Source: an uncultured Alphaproteobacteria bacterium (GTDB taxonomy: Bacteria > Pseudomonadota > Alphaproteobacteria > Bin95). From it: 37,975 nucleotides of DNA. Made by a program: the position numbers and the translations under genes. The notes under the pieces are model-generated. The model did not search any database. It saw only the letters and a program-made list of their open reading frames with translations, and was not told the DNA's origin. Location: assembly GCA_937891825.1 (NCBI GenBank), contig CALAHN010000120.1:1-37975 (forward strand). Direction: 5' to 3'. Of the stretch, positions 16,785 through 26,221 are shown in pieces; the first letter of the stretch is position 1; each line of letters starts with the position of its first letter.

Positions 16785-18451
16785 TCTTCGGCAGGACGCC
16801 GGTCGGGGAAGCGGTCGGGGCCTATCTGGCCCACATCGTCCGCCTGCCCGATGGCGCGCTGAAAAAAGGCCGCCTCCTCGAACAGGCGGAGGTCGACCGC
16901 CTGCTGAGCGCCGGCGTGACTGAGGCGACCGTCGCCCGCCTGGAGGCCGATGACGTCCACGAAGATGTCGCCGCCGCGCGGCTGGCGGCGGCGCTCGTCG
17001 GCGAAGGCCTGAAAGCCAGCGCTGCCTTCACCGGCCGGGTCAACCTGATCGGTCAGACGGCGGGCGTGCTGCTCCTGGACGCCGCGCGCATCGACGCCAT
17101 CAACGCCATCCACGAAAGCGTGACGGTCGCGACGCTGGCGCCCTATCACGCCCTGGCCGCCCGGCAGATCGCCGCCACGATCAAGATCATCCCGTTCGCC
17201 GCGCCCGAGGCGGCGGTCCAGGCAGCGGAGGCGATCGCCCGGGACCGGGGGCCGGTCCTGCGGCTGGCCGCATATCGCCCGTTCAAGGCGGCGCTGATCC
17301 AGTCGACCCTGCCCTCGGTCAAGGCAAGCGTGCTCGACAAGACCGTCGATGTGATGACCCGGCGCCTGGAGGCCCTGGGCGGCCGGCTGGTCGGGGAATG
17401 GCGCGCCGATCACGACAGCGCCGCAGTATCCGGCGCCATCGCCGAGGCGGATGCGGCCGAGGCCGATATCCTGTTGATCGCAGGCGCGTCGGCGATCGTC
17501 GACCGGGCCGACGCCCTGCCCGCCGGGCTTGAGGCGGCAGGCGGCAGAACGCTGCATTTCGGCATGCCGGTCGACCCGGGCAACCTGATCATGCTGGGCG
17601 AGCGCGCCGGCAAGCCGGTAATCGGCCTGCCCGGCTGCGCCCGCTCGCCGAAGTTGAACGGCTTCGACTGGGTGCTGCAGCGCTTCGCCGCCGGCGTGCC
17701 CGTTACGCCGAAGGACATTCAGGCCATGGGCGTCGGCGGGCTTCTGGCGGAAATCGGCGCCCGGCCCCTGCCAAGGGCCACGGCGACCCGGCCCGACCCG
17801 GCGCCGGACGGCCCGAGCGCGCCCAAGATCGCCGGCATGGTGCTGGCCGCCGGCCAGTCCAGGCGCATGGGAACCGCGAACAAGCTGCTGGAGGCCGTCG
17901 GGGGCAAGCCGATGGTCGCGGCGGCCGTCGAAGCCGCGCTCGGGGCCGACGTCACCTGCGTCACCGTCGTCACCGGCCACGAAGCCGGGCGGATCGAAGC
18001 GGCGCTCAAGGACTATCCGGTGCGCTTCGTGCACAACGCCGACTTCGACCAGGGCTTGAGCGCCTCCCTGAAGACCGCCGCCCGCGCCGCGCCGGAGGGC
18101 GTCGACGGCGTAATCGTCCTGCTTGGCGACATGCCCGGCGTCACGTCGGCCCATGTCGACCGCCTGATCGCCGCCTTCAACCCGCTTGAGGGGCGCGCCA
18201 TCTGCGTGCCGACCTGGGGCGGCAAGCGCGGCAATCCCGTGCTGTGGGCGGCGCGCTACCTGGAAGAGATGCAAAGCCTGGAAGGCGATGTCGGCGCGAA
18301 GCCGCTGATCGGCCAGAATGAGGACATGCTGTGCGAAGTCGAAATGCCGGACCCGGCGGTGCTGCGCGATATCGATACCCCGGCCGCGCTTGCCGAAATC
18401 CGGGCGGAATCGACAGAAAAGCGCGAAAACCGGCCCGCCGGAGCGGAATAG
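16781..18451 (+). CDS. Fused molybdopterin-binding / molybdenum cofactor cytidylyltransferase
   Basis: The 556-aa product joins two modules. Residues 1 to about 345 resemble molybdopterin-binding proteins of the MoeA/MogA fold, with NLIGQTAGVLLLDAARIDAI and a Gly-rich end GLPGCARSPKLNG. From about residue 350 there is a MobA/MocA-type nucleotidyltransferase with the NTP loop MVLAAGQSRRMGTANKLL, metal-binding GDMPGV, and GNPVLW. Such fusions convert Mo-molybdopterin to the cytosine dinucleotide form used by xanthine dehydrogenase and CO dehydrogenase families. It is the last gene of the overlapping MoxR-CoxE-XdhC-XdhC set. Whether CTP rather than GTP is used is inferred from the family and context. 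Confidence 0.88.
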   Translation: MIFGRTPVGEAVGAYLAHIVRLPDGALKKGRLLEQAEVDRLLSAGVTEATVARLEADDVHEDVAAARLAAALVGEGLKASAAFTGRVNLIGQTAGVLLLDAARIDAINAIHESVTVATLAPYHALAARQIAATIKIIPFAAPEAAVQAAEAIARDRGPVLRLAAYRPFKAALIQSTLPSVKASVLDKTVDVMTRRLEALGGRLVGEWRADHDSAAVSGAIAEADAAEADILLIAGASAIVDRADALPAGLEAAGGRTLHFGMPVDPGNLIMLGERAGKPVIGLPGCARSPKLNGFDWVLQRFAAGVPVTPKDIQAMGVGGLLAEIGARPLPRATATRPDPAPDGPSAPKIAGMVLAAGQSRRMGTANKLLEAVGGKPMVAAAVEAALGADVTCVTVVTGHEAGRIEAALKDYPVRFVHNADFDQGLSASLKTAARAAPEGVDGVIVLLGDMPGVTSAHVDRLIAAFNPLEGRAICVPTWGGKRGNPVLWAARYLEEMQSLEGDVGAKPLIGQNEDMLCEVEMPDPAVLRDIDTPAALAEIRAESTEKRENRPAGAE

Positions 18452-18526
18452 CGGAGCAGAGGGTCTTCCAAGGGGGACGGGAATGCTTTAGAAGGCCCCG
18501 TTCGGGCGGCGCGGCGGCGCAGTTCG

Positions 18527-18611
18527 GCGGGCGTGGCGGAATTGGTAGACGCGCCAGATTTAGGTTCTGGTGGCTTAGGCTGTGGGGGTTCGAGTCCCTT
18601 CGCCCGCACCA
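18527..18611 (+). tRNA. tRNA-Leu (anticodon UAG)
   Basis: An 85-base cloverleaf: acceptor arm GCGGGCG (18527-18533) pairs with CGCCCGC (18601-18607), then discriminator A and an encoded CCA. The anticodon stem CCAGA/TCTGG closes the loop TTTAGGT, giving anticodon TAG, which reads CUN leucine codons. A long variable arm (GTGGCTTAGGCTGT region) and GGTTCGAGTCC T-arm fit a class II tRNA-Leu. It lies just upstream of tig, a common alphaproteobacterial order. Confidence 0.97.
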
Positions 18612-18660
18612 CTGACGCAACTCCTTTCAACCGTCTCGCACATAAGCGGATCGAAGTAAT

Positions 18661-20004
18661 ATGCAGGTTACGGAAACCCTTTCCGAGGGCTTGAAGCGCG
18701 AATTCCAGATGACCCTGACGGCCGACGAGATCGCCGCGGCGGTCGAGGCGCGTCTCGTCGAAATGGCCCCCTCAGTGAATTTGCCGGGGTTCCGGCCGGG
18801 CAAGGCGCCGGTCAAGATCCTGCGCCAGCGGTTCGGCAAGGCCGTGCTTGGCGAAGCGATCGACGTCAAGGTCCGCGAAAGCCTGCAGTCGGCGTTCGAG
18901 GATCGCGGCGTCACGCCGGCGCTCGAGCCCGAACTGGATTTCGGCGAATACAAGGACGGCGACGACCTGAATTTCACGGTGAAGGCCGAAATCCTGCCAG
19001 AGATCGAGCCTGTCGATTTCTCGACGCTCGAACTGGTGCAGCTTGAAGTCGCGGCGAAGGACGAGGACGTTCAGGCGGAGCTCGACCGCTTCGCCGAAGC
19101 CATGCGCGAGACCGCCGACGTCACGGAGCCGCGCCCCGCGGTCAATGGCGACGTCGTCGTGATCGATTTCGTCGGCAAGGTCGATGGCGAGGAATTCGCC
19201 GGCGGCTCCGCCGAAGGCTATCAACTGGAATTGGGCGCGGGCGCCTTCATTCCCGGCTTCGAGGAGCAGCTTCTCGGCCTCGCGCCCGGCGAGGAGAAAG
19301 CCGTCAACGTCACGTTCCCGGCCGACTACGGCGCCGAGAACCTGGCCGGCAAGGACGCGGTCTTCGACGTGAAGCTGACCGGCCTGAAGGAAAAGGCGCC
19401 GGCCGTGATCGACGACGCCCTGGCCCAGAAGGTAGGCATGGACGATCTCGCGACCCTCAAGACCCAGATCGCCGGCCGCATCACCGGCTCCTATGCCCAG
19501 GCGGCGCGGGCCAAGATGAAGCGGGAGCTGTTCGACAAGCTTGACGCCGCCCACACCTTCGACGCGCCGCCGACCATGGTCGAGCGCGAATTCGAACAGA
19601 TCTGGGGCGAGGTCAAGCAGCAGCTTGAAGGCGAAAACGCCGAGGAAGTCCGCGAAGGCAAGACCGACGAAGAGCTGGAAGCGGAATACAAGGCGCTTGC
19701 GGCGCGGCGCGTCCGGCTGGGGCTGCTGCTGGCGGAGATCGGCAAGCGCAACAATATTCAGATCAGCCAGGACGACATCAGTCAGGCGGTTCGGGCCCAG
19801 GTGCAGAATTTTCCCGGCCAGGAACAACTTGTTTACGAATACTATCAGAAGAATCCCCAGGCGCTTGGACAGCTCCAGGCGCCGATCATGGAAGAGAAGG
19901 TCGTCGACTTCATCCTGGAGCTGGCCAAGGTCGAGAAGCGGCCCGCCACGCCGGACGATCTCGCGGAAGAGGCTGACGCGAAGTCCGACGCTGCGGCCAG
20001 TTGA
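18661..20004 (+). CDS. tig: Trigger factor
   Basis: This is a ribosome-associated chaperone that meets nascent chains at the exit tunnel and has peptidyl-prolyl isomerase activity. The 447-aa product has the ribosome-binding signature GFRPGKAP at 43-50, an FKBP-type PPIase domain at about 160-245 (GDVVVIDFVGKVDGE and GAGAFIPGFEEQLLG), and a helical C-terminal substrate cradle ending in an acidic Ala-rich tail. Length and domain order are standard. It heads the tig-clpP-clpX-lon quality-control group. Confidence 0.97.
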   Translation: MQVTETLSEGLKREFQMTLTADEIAAAVEARLVEMAPSVNLPGFRPGKAPVKILRQRFGKAVLGEAIDVKVRESLQSAFEDRGVTPALEPELDFGEYKDGDDLNFTVKAEILPEIEPVDFSTLELVQLEVAAKDEDVQAELDRFAEAMRETADVTEPRPAVNGDVVVIDFVGKVDGEEFAGGSAEGYQLELGAGAFIPGFEEQLLGLAPGEEKAVNVTFPADYGAENLAGKDAVFDVKLTGLKEKAPAVIDDALAQKVGMDDLATLKTQIAGRITGSYAQAARAKMKRELFDKLDAAHTFDAPPTMVEREFEQIWGEVKQQLEGENAEEVREGKTDEELEAEYKALAARRVRLGLLLAEIGKRNNIQISQDDISQAVRAQVQNFPGQEQLVYEYYQKNPQALGQLQAPIMEEKVVDFILELAKVEKRPATPDDLAEEADAKSDAAAS

Positions 20005-20045
20005 CCTTTGGGCGGAACGCCGCCACCTCTCGACCTGCATATTCA

Positions 20046-20071
20046 CCGGACGGATCGCCCGATTCGTCCGG
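20046..20071 (+). promoter_or_regulatory. Stable hairpin in tig-clpP intergenic region
   Basis: CCGGACG (20046-20052) and CGTCCGG (20065-20071) pair, and the inner bases extend the stem with one G-U pair to a small loop. It lies 26 bases before the clpP start and just ahead of GAGAGGAG (20076-20083). With no T-run it is unlikely to be a terminator. It could be an mRNA processing or stability element. Confidence 0.35.
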
Positions 20072-20097
20072 ACCCTGAGAGGAGCCAATAAGCCGAT

Positions 20098-20754
20098 ATG
20101 ACCGCGTATGATCCCTTCATGGGCGCCGCCGCGTCCAACGCCTCGACCATGAATGCCCTGGTGCCGATGGTCGTCGAGCAGACCAACCGCGGCGAGCGGG
20201 CCTATGATATCTACTCCCGTCTCCTCAAGGAGCGGATCATTTTCCTGACCGGTCCGGTCTATGACGAAGTCTCGTCATTGATCTGCGCGCAATTGCTGTT
20301 CCTGGAAGCCGAAAATCCCGACAAGGAAATCAGCTTCTACATCAATTCGCCGGGCGGCGTCGTGACAGCCGGCCTCGCGATCTACGACACGATGCAATAT
20401 ATCCGCGCGCCGGTTGCGACGATCTGCATCGGTCAGGCTGCGTCCATGGGGTCGCTGTTGCTGGCGTCCGGCGCGCCGGGCAAGCGCTTCTGCCTGCCGA
20501 ATTCCCGGGTGATGGTGCATCAGCCGTCCGGCGGCTTCCAGGGCCAGGCGACCGACATCGAAATTCATGCCCGCGAGATCCTCAGCCTGCGCAAGCGCCT
20601 GAACGAGATTTACGTCAAGCATTGCGGCCAGAAGCTGAAAGCCGTCGAAGACGCCCTGGAGCGCGATCGCTTCATGTCCGGCGCCGAAGCGAAGGACTTC
20701 GGCCTGATCGACGAAGTGATCGTCGAGCGCGCGCAGCCGAAGGACAGTGCGTAG
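20098..20754 (+). CDS. clpP: ATP-dependent Clp protease proteolytic subunit ClpP
   Basis: This is the tetradecameric serine protease barrel that degrades substrates unfolded by ClpX or ClpA. The 218-aa product has the catalytic triad Ser116 (GQAASMGS), His141 (MVHQPSGG) and Asp190 (ERDRFMS). The Ser-His and His-Asp spacings of 25 and 49 match E. coli ClpP. Its N-terminus is somewhat longer than many relatives, and an internal Met near residue 18 could also serve. AGGAG lies 14 bases upstream of ATG20098, which is long. clpX follows after 179 bases, so separate regulation is possible. Confidence 0.96.
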   Translation: MTAYDPFMGAAASNASTMNALVPMVVEQTNRGERAYDIYSRLLKERIIFLTGPVYDEVSSLICAQLLFLEAENPDKEISFYINSPGGVVTAGLAIYDTMQYIRAPVATICIGQAASMGSLLLASGAPGKRFCLPNSRVMVHQPSGGFQGQATDIEIHAREILSLRKRLNEIYVKHCGQKLKAVEDALERDRFMSGAEAKDFGLIDEVIVERAQPKDSA

Positions 20755-20770
20755 CTGAAACGCTTTAAGC

Positions 20771-20813
20771 CGCTTGCGTTTCGCGAAATTTACCTTTCTT
20801 TGGGACGCAAGCG
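20771..20813 (+). terminator. Inverted repeat between clpP and clpX
   Basis: CGCTTGCGT (20771-20779) and ACGCAAGCG (20805-20813) are perfect 9-bp inverted arms around a 25-base pyrimidine-rich loop containing CCTTTCTTT. It may terminate clpP transcripts or stabilise them, or be a binding site. No T-run follows the right arm, so the terminator call is tentative. Confidence 0.35.
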
Positions 20814-20933
20814 CGCTAACTTGCCGGGACGAACTGCTGTCGAAGCCCCTCTAGAACGCCCGGGACGCCGTTTTACAGGTCTTGACAGTGCGATTACACT
20901 GGGATTCGCGTTCCGAGACCGATGGGATATCGC

Positions 20934-22211
20934 ATGAGCAAATCTGCTGGCGGCGATTCGAAAAACACGCTCTATTGCTCGTTCTGCGGGAAGAGCCAAC
21001 ACGAAGTCCGCAAGCTGATCGCCGGACCGACGGTCTTCATCTGCGACGAATGCGTCGAGTTGTGCATGGACATCATTCGCGAGGAGCACAAAAGCAGCCT
21101 CGTGAAATCCAGCGACGGCGTGCCGACGCCCGCGGAAATCTGCGGCGCGTTGAACGATTATGTCATTGGGCAGCACCGCGCCAAGCGCGTGCTTTCGGTC
21201 GCGGTGCACAATCACTACAAGCGGCTCAATCACGGCGCAAAGTCCAGCGACCTCGAAATCGCGAAGTCCAACGTGCTGCTGATCGGGCCGACCGGCTCCG
21301 GCAAGACGCTGCTCGCCCAGACCATGGCGCGCATGCTGGACGTGCCCTTCACCATGGCCGACGCCACCACCCTGACCGAAGCCGGCTATGTCGGCGAGGA
21401 CGTCGAGAACATCATCCTGCGCTTGCTGCAGGCGGCCGACTACAATGTCGAGCGCGCCCAGCGCGGCATCGTCTATATCGACGAAGTCGACAAGATCAGC
21501 CGGAAGTCGGACAATCCCTCGATCACGCGGGACGTGTCGGGCGAAGGCGTCCAGCAGGCGCTGCTGAAGATCATGGAAGGCACCGTCGCATCCGTGCCGC
21601 CGCAAGGCGGGCGCAAGCATCCCCAGCAGGAATTCCTCCAGGTCGATACGACCAATATCCTGTTCATCTGCGGCGGCGCCTTCTCCGGCCTTGAGCGGAT
21701 CATTTCCGCCCGCGGCAAGGGCACCGCGATCGGCTTCGGCGCCGACGTGCGCTCGCCGGACGAACGCCGCCACGGCGAGGTTCTGGCCGAGGTCGAGCCC
21801 GAGGATCTGCTGAAATTCGGCCTGATCCCGGAATTCGTCGGCCGCCTGCCGGTGCTCGCCACCTTGAGCGATCTCGACATTCCCGCCCTTGTGGAAATCC
21901 TGACCAAGCCGAAGAACGCGCTGGTGAAGCAATATCAGCGCCTGTTCGACATGGAGGACGTGAAGCTGACCTTCACCGACGACGCGCTGGAAGCCGTCGG
22001 CGAGAAGGCCATTCTCCGCAAGACCGGCGCGCGCGGCCTGCGCTCCATCCTGGAAGAAATCCTGCTGGAGACCATGTACGAGCTTCCGGGCCTTGAAGGC
22101 GTCGATGAAGCCGTGGTCAACCGGGAAGTCGTCGAGGGCCGGGCGAAGCCGCTTTACGCCTATTCGGAAAGCAAGGCGGAAAAACCGGCCAAGCCGGACA
22201 TGGCCTCCTAA
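20934..22211 (+). CDS. clpX: ATP-dependent Clp protease ATP-binding subunit ClpX
   Basis: This is the hexameric AAA+ unfoldase that feeds ClpP. In alphaproteobacteria it also degrades cell-cycle regulators such as CtrA. The 425-aa product has a zinc-binding domain with Cys15, Cys18, Cys37 and Cys40, Walker A GPTGSGKT at 118-125, pore loop GYVGED at 151-156, Walker B IDEVDK at 182-187, and the C-terminal arginine-bearing GARGLRSI sensor-2 motif. ATG20934 gives the usual MSK start. ATG20922 lies in frame four codons upstream and cannot be excluded. Confidence 0.97.
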   Translation: MSKSAGGDSKNTLYCSFCGKSQHEVRKLIAGPTVFICDECVELCMDIIREEHKSSLVKSSDGVPTPAEICGALNDYVIGQHRAKRVLSVAVHNHYKRLNHGAKSSDLEIAKSNVLLIGPTGSGKTLLAQTMARMLDVPFTMADATTLTEAGYVGEDVENIILRLLQAADYNVERAQRGIVYIDEVDKISRKSDNPSITRDVSGEGVQQALLKIMEGTVASVPPQGGRKHPQQEFLQVDTTNILFICGGAFSGLERIISARGKGTAIGFGADVRSPDERRHGEVLAEVEPEDLLKFGLIPEFVGRLPVLATLSDLDIPALVEILTKPKNALVKQYQRLFDMEDVKLTFTDDALEAVGEKAILRKTGARGLRSILEEILLETMYELPGLEGVDEAVVNREVVEGRAKPLYAYSESKAEKPAKPDMAS

Positions 22212-22297
22212 CGCCAGCGCGCGCACGGCCCCGCATGGATGATTATGCGCTCAATCGTTGCGTTCTGTGCAAAGATGAAGCGTCCACGTCCGCGAAC

Positions 22298-22330
22298 CCC
22301 TTGATTTTTGCCGCAACCGCGCCACTTAAA
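22298..22330 (+). promoter_or_regulatory. Candidate heat-shock (sigma32-like) promoter for lon
   Basis: CCCTTGAT (22298-22305) and CCACTTAAA (22322-22330) are separated by 16 bases, about 65 bases ahead of the lon start. This is close to the CTTGA / CCA-type alphaproteobacterial heat-shock pattern. lon is commonly under sigma32. The match is by eye and would need transcript mapping. Confidence 0.35.
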
Positions 22331-22395
22331 CGATCTATTATCCGCATGCGTGCGATGATGTCTGTCGCACGATTGAATTTGGAGATCGCCTGACA

Positions 22396-24801
22396 ATGCC
22401 CAGCGCGAAAGTCTATCCGGTCCTCCCGCTCCGCGACATCGTGGTTTTCCCGCACATGATCGTGCCGCTGTTCGTCGGTCGGGAAAAATCCGTCCGCGCG
22501 CTTGAGGAAGTCACGACCGGCGACGGCCGCATCCTGCTGACAGCCCAGCTTGACGCCGGCGTCGACGATCCGGCCGCCAGCGACATCTACACGGTCGGCA
22601 CCGTCGGCTCGATCCTGCAGCTCCTGAAGCTGCCCGACGGCACCGTGAAGGTGCTGGTCGAAGGCGGCGAGCGGGCGCGGATCTCGAACTATACCGACCA
22701 GGGCGAATATGTCGAAGCCGAGGCCGAGCTTCTGGGCGACGGCGGCGAGGAAGCGACGCCCGAGTTGAAGGCGCTGGCCCGCACGGTCATCGCCCAGTTC
22801 GAAAGCTATGTGAAGCTCAACAAGAAAATTCCGCCCGAAGTTCTGGTCTCGGTCAATCAGATCGACGAGCCGTCGAAGCTTGCCGACACGATCGCCGCGC
22901 ATCTCGCCCTCAAGATTCCGGAAAAGCAGGATCTGCTCGAAACGGTCAGCGCCAAGGCGCGGCTGGAGCGGGTCTTCGCCCTGATGGAAGGCGAGATCGA
23001 CGTGCTTGAGGTCGAAAAGCGTATCCGCGGCCGGGTCAAGCGCCAGATGGAGCGCACCCAGCGCGAGTACTATCTGAACGAACAGATGAAGGCGATCCAG
23101 CGCGAGCTGGGCGACGGCGAGGACGGCAAGGACGAAACCGCCGAGCTCGAAGAGCGCCTGGGCAAGCTGAAGCTTTCGGCCGAAGCCAAGGAAAAGGTTC
23201 AGGCGGAGATCAAGAAGCTCCGCAACATGAGCCCGATGTCAGCCGAAGCGACGGTCGTCCGGAACTATCTGGATTGGATCGCCTCGATCCCGTGGAAAAA
23301 GCCGTCCCGCGTCAAACGGGACCTCAACGGCGCCGAAGCGGTGCTGGACGAAGATCACTACGGCCTCGGCAAGGTCAAGGAACGCATCCTCGAATATCTC
23401 GCGGTGCAGACCCGGACCCGCAAGGTCAAGGGCCCGATCCTCTGCCTCGTCGGCCCGCCCGGCGTCGGCAAGACCTCCCTCGGCCGCTCGATCGCCCGGG
23501 CGACCGGCCGGACGTTCGTGCGCATGTCGCTCGGCGGCGTTCGCGACGAAGCGGAAATCCGCGGCCATCGGCGGACGTATATCGGCTCGATGCCTGGCAA
23601 GGTCATCCAGGGCATGAAGAAGGCGAAGAGCTCCAACCCGCTCTTCCTGCTCGACGAGATCGACAAGCTCGGCAACGACTGGCGCGGCGACCCCTCCTCC
23701 GCCCTGCTGGAAGTGCTGGACCCGGAGCAGAACAGCACCTTCGCCGATCACTATCTGGAGGTCGATTACGACCTTTCCGACGTGATGTTCGTGACGACGG
23801 CGAATTCGCTCAACATGCCGCGTCCGCTGCTGGACCGCATGGAGATCATCCGCATCCCCGGCTACACCGAGGATGAGAAGGTTGAGATCGCGAAGCGCCA
23901 TCTGATCACGAAGCAGATGAAGAACAACGGCTTGAAGGACGGCGAGTGGTCGATCACCGACGACGCCCTGAAAGATCTGGTGCGCTACTACACCCGTGAA
24001 GCCGGCGTCCGGAACCTGGAGCGCGAGATCGCCAACCTGACCCGGAAGGCCGTGCGCGAAATCGTCGGCGACGCCAAGGACGGCATCAAGGTCACCCGCC
24101 GCAATCTCGACAAGTATGCAGGCATCCGGAAGTTCCGTTACGGCAAGGCCGAAGAGGAAGACCTGGTCGGCGTCGTGACCGGCCTCGCCTGGACGGAAGT
24201 CGGCGGGGAGCTCCTGTCGATCGAATCCGTGGTGATGCCGGGCAAGGGCAACGTGACCCATACCGGCAAGCTCGGCGACGTGATGCAGGAATCGGTTCAG
24301 GCGGCGCGCAGCTTCCTGCGCTCGCGCCTGCTGCGCTACGGCGTCAAGCCGGCCGACTTCACGAAGCTGGATATCCATGTCCACGTGCCCGAAGGCGCGA
24401 CGCCGAAAGACGGCCCGTCCGCCGGCGTCGCCATGTGCACGTCGATCATCTCCGCGCTGACCGGGATTCCGATCCGGGCGGACGTGGCGATGACGGGCGA
24501 GATCACGCTTCGCGGCCGGGTGCTGCCGATCGGCGGCCTGAAGGAAAAGCTGCTGGCGGCGCTCCGCGGCGGCCTGAAGACCGTGATCATCCCAAAGGAC
24601 AACGAAAAAGACCTTGCAGATATTCCGGACAATGTGAAGAAGGCCCTGCAGATCGTGCCGGTCGACACCGTCGACCAGGTGCTGGAGCGAGCCCTGACTC
24701 GCATCCCGACCCCGATCGAATGGACCGAAGCCGAAGCTGCCGCCGAAGCCGAGGCCCAAAAGCAGAAGGAAACTGCCGCCGCCGGCGTCGTCGCGCACTG
24801 A
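22396..24801 (+). CDS. lon: ATP-dependent protease Lon (LonA type)
   Basis: This is a soluble hexameric AAA+ serine protease that removes misfolded and regulatory proteins. The 801-aa product has the N-terminal LON substrate domain (about 5-200, starting [21 protein letters not shown]), a coiled region, Walker A GPPGVGKT at 353-360, Walker [10 protein letters not shown], and the protease domain with the catalytic dyad Ser675 ([10 protein letters not shown]) and Lys718 ([10 protein letters not shown]). The dyad spacing of 43 equals that of E. coli Lon. A C-terminal acidic Ala/Glu-rich tail is present. The hupB gene that commonly follows lon is absent; a transporter gene follows instead. Confidence 0.97.
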   Translation: MPSAKVYPVLPLRDIVVFPHMIVPLFVGREKSVRALEEVTTGDGRILLTAQLDAGVDDPAASDIYTVGTVGSILQLLKLPDGTVKVLVEGGERARISNYTDQGEYVEAEAELLGDGGEEATPELKALARTVIAQFESYVKLNKKIPPEVLVSVNQIDEPSKLADTIAAHLALKIPEKQDLLETVSAKARLERVFALMEGEIDVLEVEKRIRGRVKRQMERTQREYYLNEQMKAIQRELGDGEDGKDETAELEERLGKLKLSAEAKEKVQAEIKKLRNMSPMSAEATVVRNYLDWIASIPWKKPSRVKRDLNGAEAVLDEDHYGLGKVKERILEYLAVQTRTRKVKGPILCLVGPPGVGKTSLGRSIARATGRTFVRMSLGGVRDEAEIRGHRRTYIGSMPGKVIQGMKKAKSSNPLFLLDEIDKLGNDWRGDPSSALLEVLDPEQNSTFADHYLEVDYDLSDVMFVTTANSLNMPRPLLDRMEIIRIPGYTEDEKVEIAKRHLITKQMKNNGLKDGEWSITDDALKDLVRYYTREAGVRNLEREIANLTRKAVREIVGDAKDGIKVTRRNLDKYAGIRKFRYGKAEEEDLVGVVTGLAWTEVGGELLSIESVVMPGKGNVTHTGKLGDVMQESVQAARSFLRSRLLRYGVKPADFTKLDIHVHVPEGATPKDGPSAGVAMCTSIISALTGIPIRADVAMTGEITLRGRVLPIGGLKEKLLAALRGGLKTVIIPKDNEKDLADIPDNVKKALQIVPVDTVDQVLERALTRIPTPIEWTEAEAAAEAEAQKQKETAAAGVVAH

Positions 24802-24811
24802 TATCGCTACG

Positions 24812-24919
24812 TGGAGCAAGCAGCCGTCGCGCTGCTTGCTCCATATGTGCGACAGCGCCGAACGGGGCATTCAAATCGCCTGCCGATAGGCGTTTCCGCC
24901 GAAGCGCGGTTTGATCTAG
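24812..24919 (+). repeat. Diverged probable member of the two-hairpin repeat family
   Basis: This segment after lon opens with a perfect 12-bp hairpin (GGAGCAAGCAGC, 6-base loop, GCTGCTTGCTCC). It ends with GGCGTTTCCGCC followed by a GGTTTGATCTAG end nearly identical to that of copy A. Overall span (108 bases) and design match the 105-bp copies, but the first hairpin differs in sequence. The first hairpin may also serve as a lon terminator, though no T-run follows. Confidence 0.5.
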
Positions 24920-24958
24920 GCTGGAGCAAGAATCGCTTCCAGAACCGTTTTGGCGCCC

Positions 24959-26221
24959 ATGCAAAATCGTATCGACAAGTCGCTTTCCGTGGAGAGCGGC
25001 TATAGCTGGCTTGTGGCCGTGGCCTCGCTCGCGACGCTTGCGCTCGCGATGGGGGCCAACTATCTGGCCATCGTTTCCGTCCCGTTTTTCGAGGCGGATA
25101 TGGGCTGGTCCCGCTCCGCCGCGACCTCGGTCTATTCCGCGACGACGCTTGGGGCCGGCGTCGGCGGCATCGTCATGGGCTATTATGCCGGCCGGATGGG
25201 CGTGCAGGCGGCGCTGAGCGTCGCCGCGACCTCGATCGTCGTCGGCTGCATCCTCGTCGCCCTCGCCGACAGCTTGCAGGGGCTCCTGATCCCGGCCTTT
25301 ATCTTCATCGGCATGCTGGGCATGGGCACCGGCTTCTCGCCCCTGATCGCCAATGTCACGCTGTGGTTCGACCGCAATCGCGGCCTCGCCATCGCCGTCG
25401 TCGCCTGCGGTCAAACGGTCGCCGGCGGCATCTGGAATGTGACGTTCGAGCCATTGCTGGTCGAGTATGGCTGGCGGATCGTCTATGTCGGCTACGGGCT
25501 GTTCGCCGCCGCCTGCATCGTGCCGTTGAGCTTCGTCCACCGTCGACCGGCGCCGGAATTGCAGCGCATCCGCACGGCGGCGCTGGCCGGCGGCCCGCCG
25601 CCCGTGCGCACGACGCCCGACATCAACCCGAACCTGTTGAGCTTGCTGCTCGGCGTCGCCATCATCGGCTGTTGCGTCGCCATGTCGATGCCGGTCGCCC
25701 AGATGGTCGCCTATTGCTCGACGCTGGGCTACGGCACCGCGACCGGCGCGAAGATCGCGTCGCTGTTGCTGATCTGCTCCGGCGTCAGCCGCCTGGGCTT
25801 CGGCCTGATCTCCGACCGGATCGGCGGCTTGAACACCATCCTTGTCGGCGCGTCGATGCAGGCGGCGGCCCTGTCGCTGTTCATCTTCTTCGACGGCCGC
25901 GACCAGCTCTTTCTGATCTCGGCCCTGTTCGGCCTGGTGTTCGGCGGCATCGTTCCGGCATATGGCCTCGCGGTCCGGGAACTGTTCCCGGCCCAGGATG
26001 CGCAGAAGCGGACCGGCATCGTCTATTTCTTCGGCTATATCGGCATGGGCGGCGGCGGGTTGATCGGCGGCATCGTCTATGACGTGACGCTGAACTATCC
26101 GACGGCGTTCGCAGTCGGCGTCGCGTTCAATCTGGTCAATATCGCCCTGATCCTGTTCATCAAGGGCCTGGCGCGCGCCCGCATGCCGGCGCCGGCGCCT
26201 GTGACGGTCGTCGCCGCATGA
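24959..26221 (+). CDS. Major facilitator superfamily transporter
   Basis: This is an inner-membrane secondary transporter, probably of an organic acid or similar small molecule. The 420-aa product has about 12 hydrophobic segments, the cytoplasmic loop-2 like motif YYAGRMG and a loop-8 counterpart LISDRIGG, and the DMGWSRS segment common in oxalate/formate-antiporter-like and monocarboxylate-type MFS proteins. ATG24959 is chosen over TTG24950. The stop overlaps the start of the crotonase gene (ATGA), so transporter and enzyme are likely co-translated and the substrate may be a precursor of an acyl-CoA. Substrate unknown. Confidence 0.88.
   Translation: MQNRIDKSLSVESGYSWLVAVASLATLALAMGANYLAIVSVPFFEADMGWSRSAATSVYSATTLGAGVGGIVMGYYAGRMGVQAALSVAATSIVVGCILVALADSLQGLLIPAFIFIGMLGMGTGFSPLIANVTLWFDRNRGLAIAVVACGQTVAGGIWNVTFEPLLVEYGWRIVYVGYGLFAAACIVPLSFVHRRPAPELQRIRTAALAGGPPPVRTTPDINPNLLSLLLGVAIIGCCVAMSMPVAQMVAYCSTLGYGTATGAKIASLLLICSGVSRLGFGLISDRIGGLNTILVGASMQAAALSLFIFFDGRDQLFLISALFGLVFGGIVPAYGLAVRELFPAQDAQKRTGIVYFFGYIGMGGGGLIGGIVYDVTLNYPTAFAVGVAFNLVNIALILFIKGLARARMPAPAPVTVVAA

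Noticed and set aside
20882-20910. TTGACA as the -35 of a clpX promoter
   Set aside because: No acceptable -10 lies 16-18 bases downstream, so I did not annotate it.
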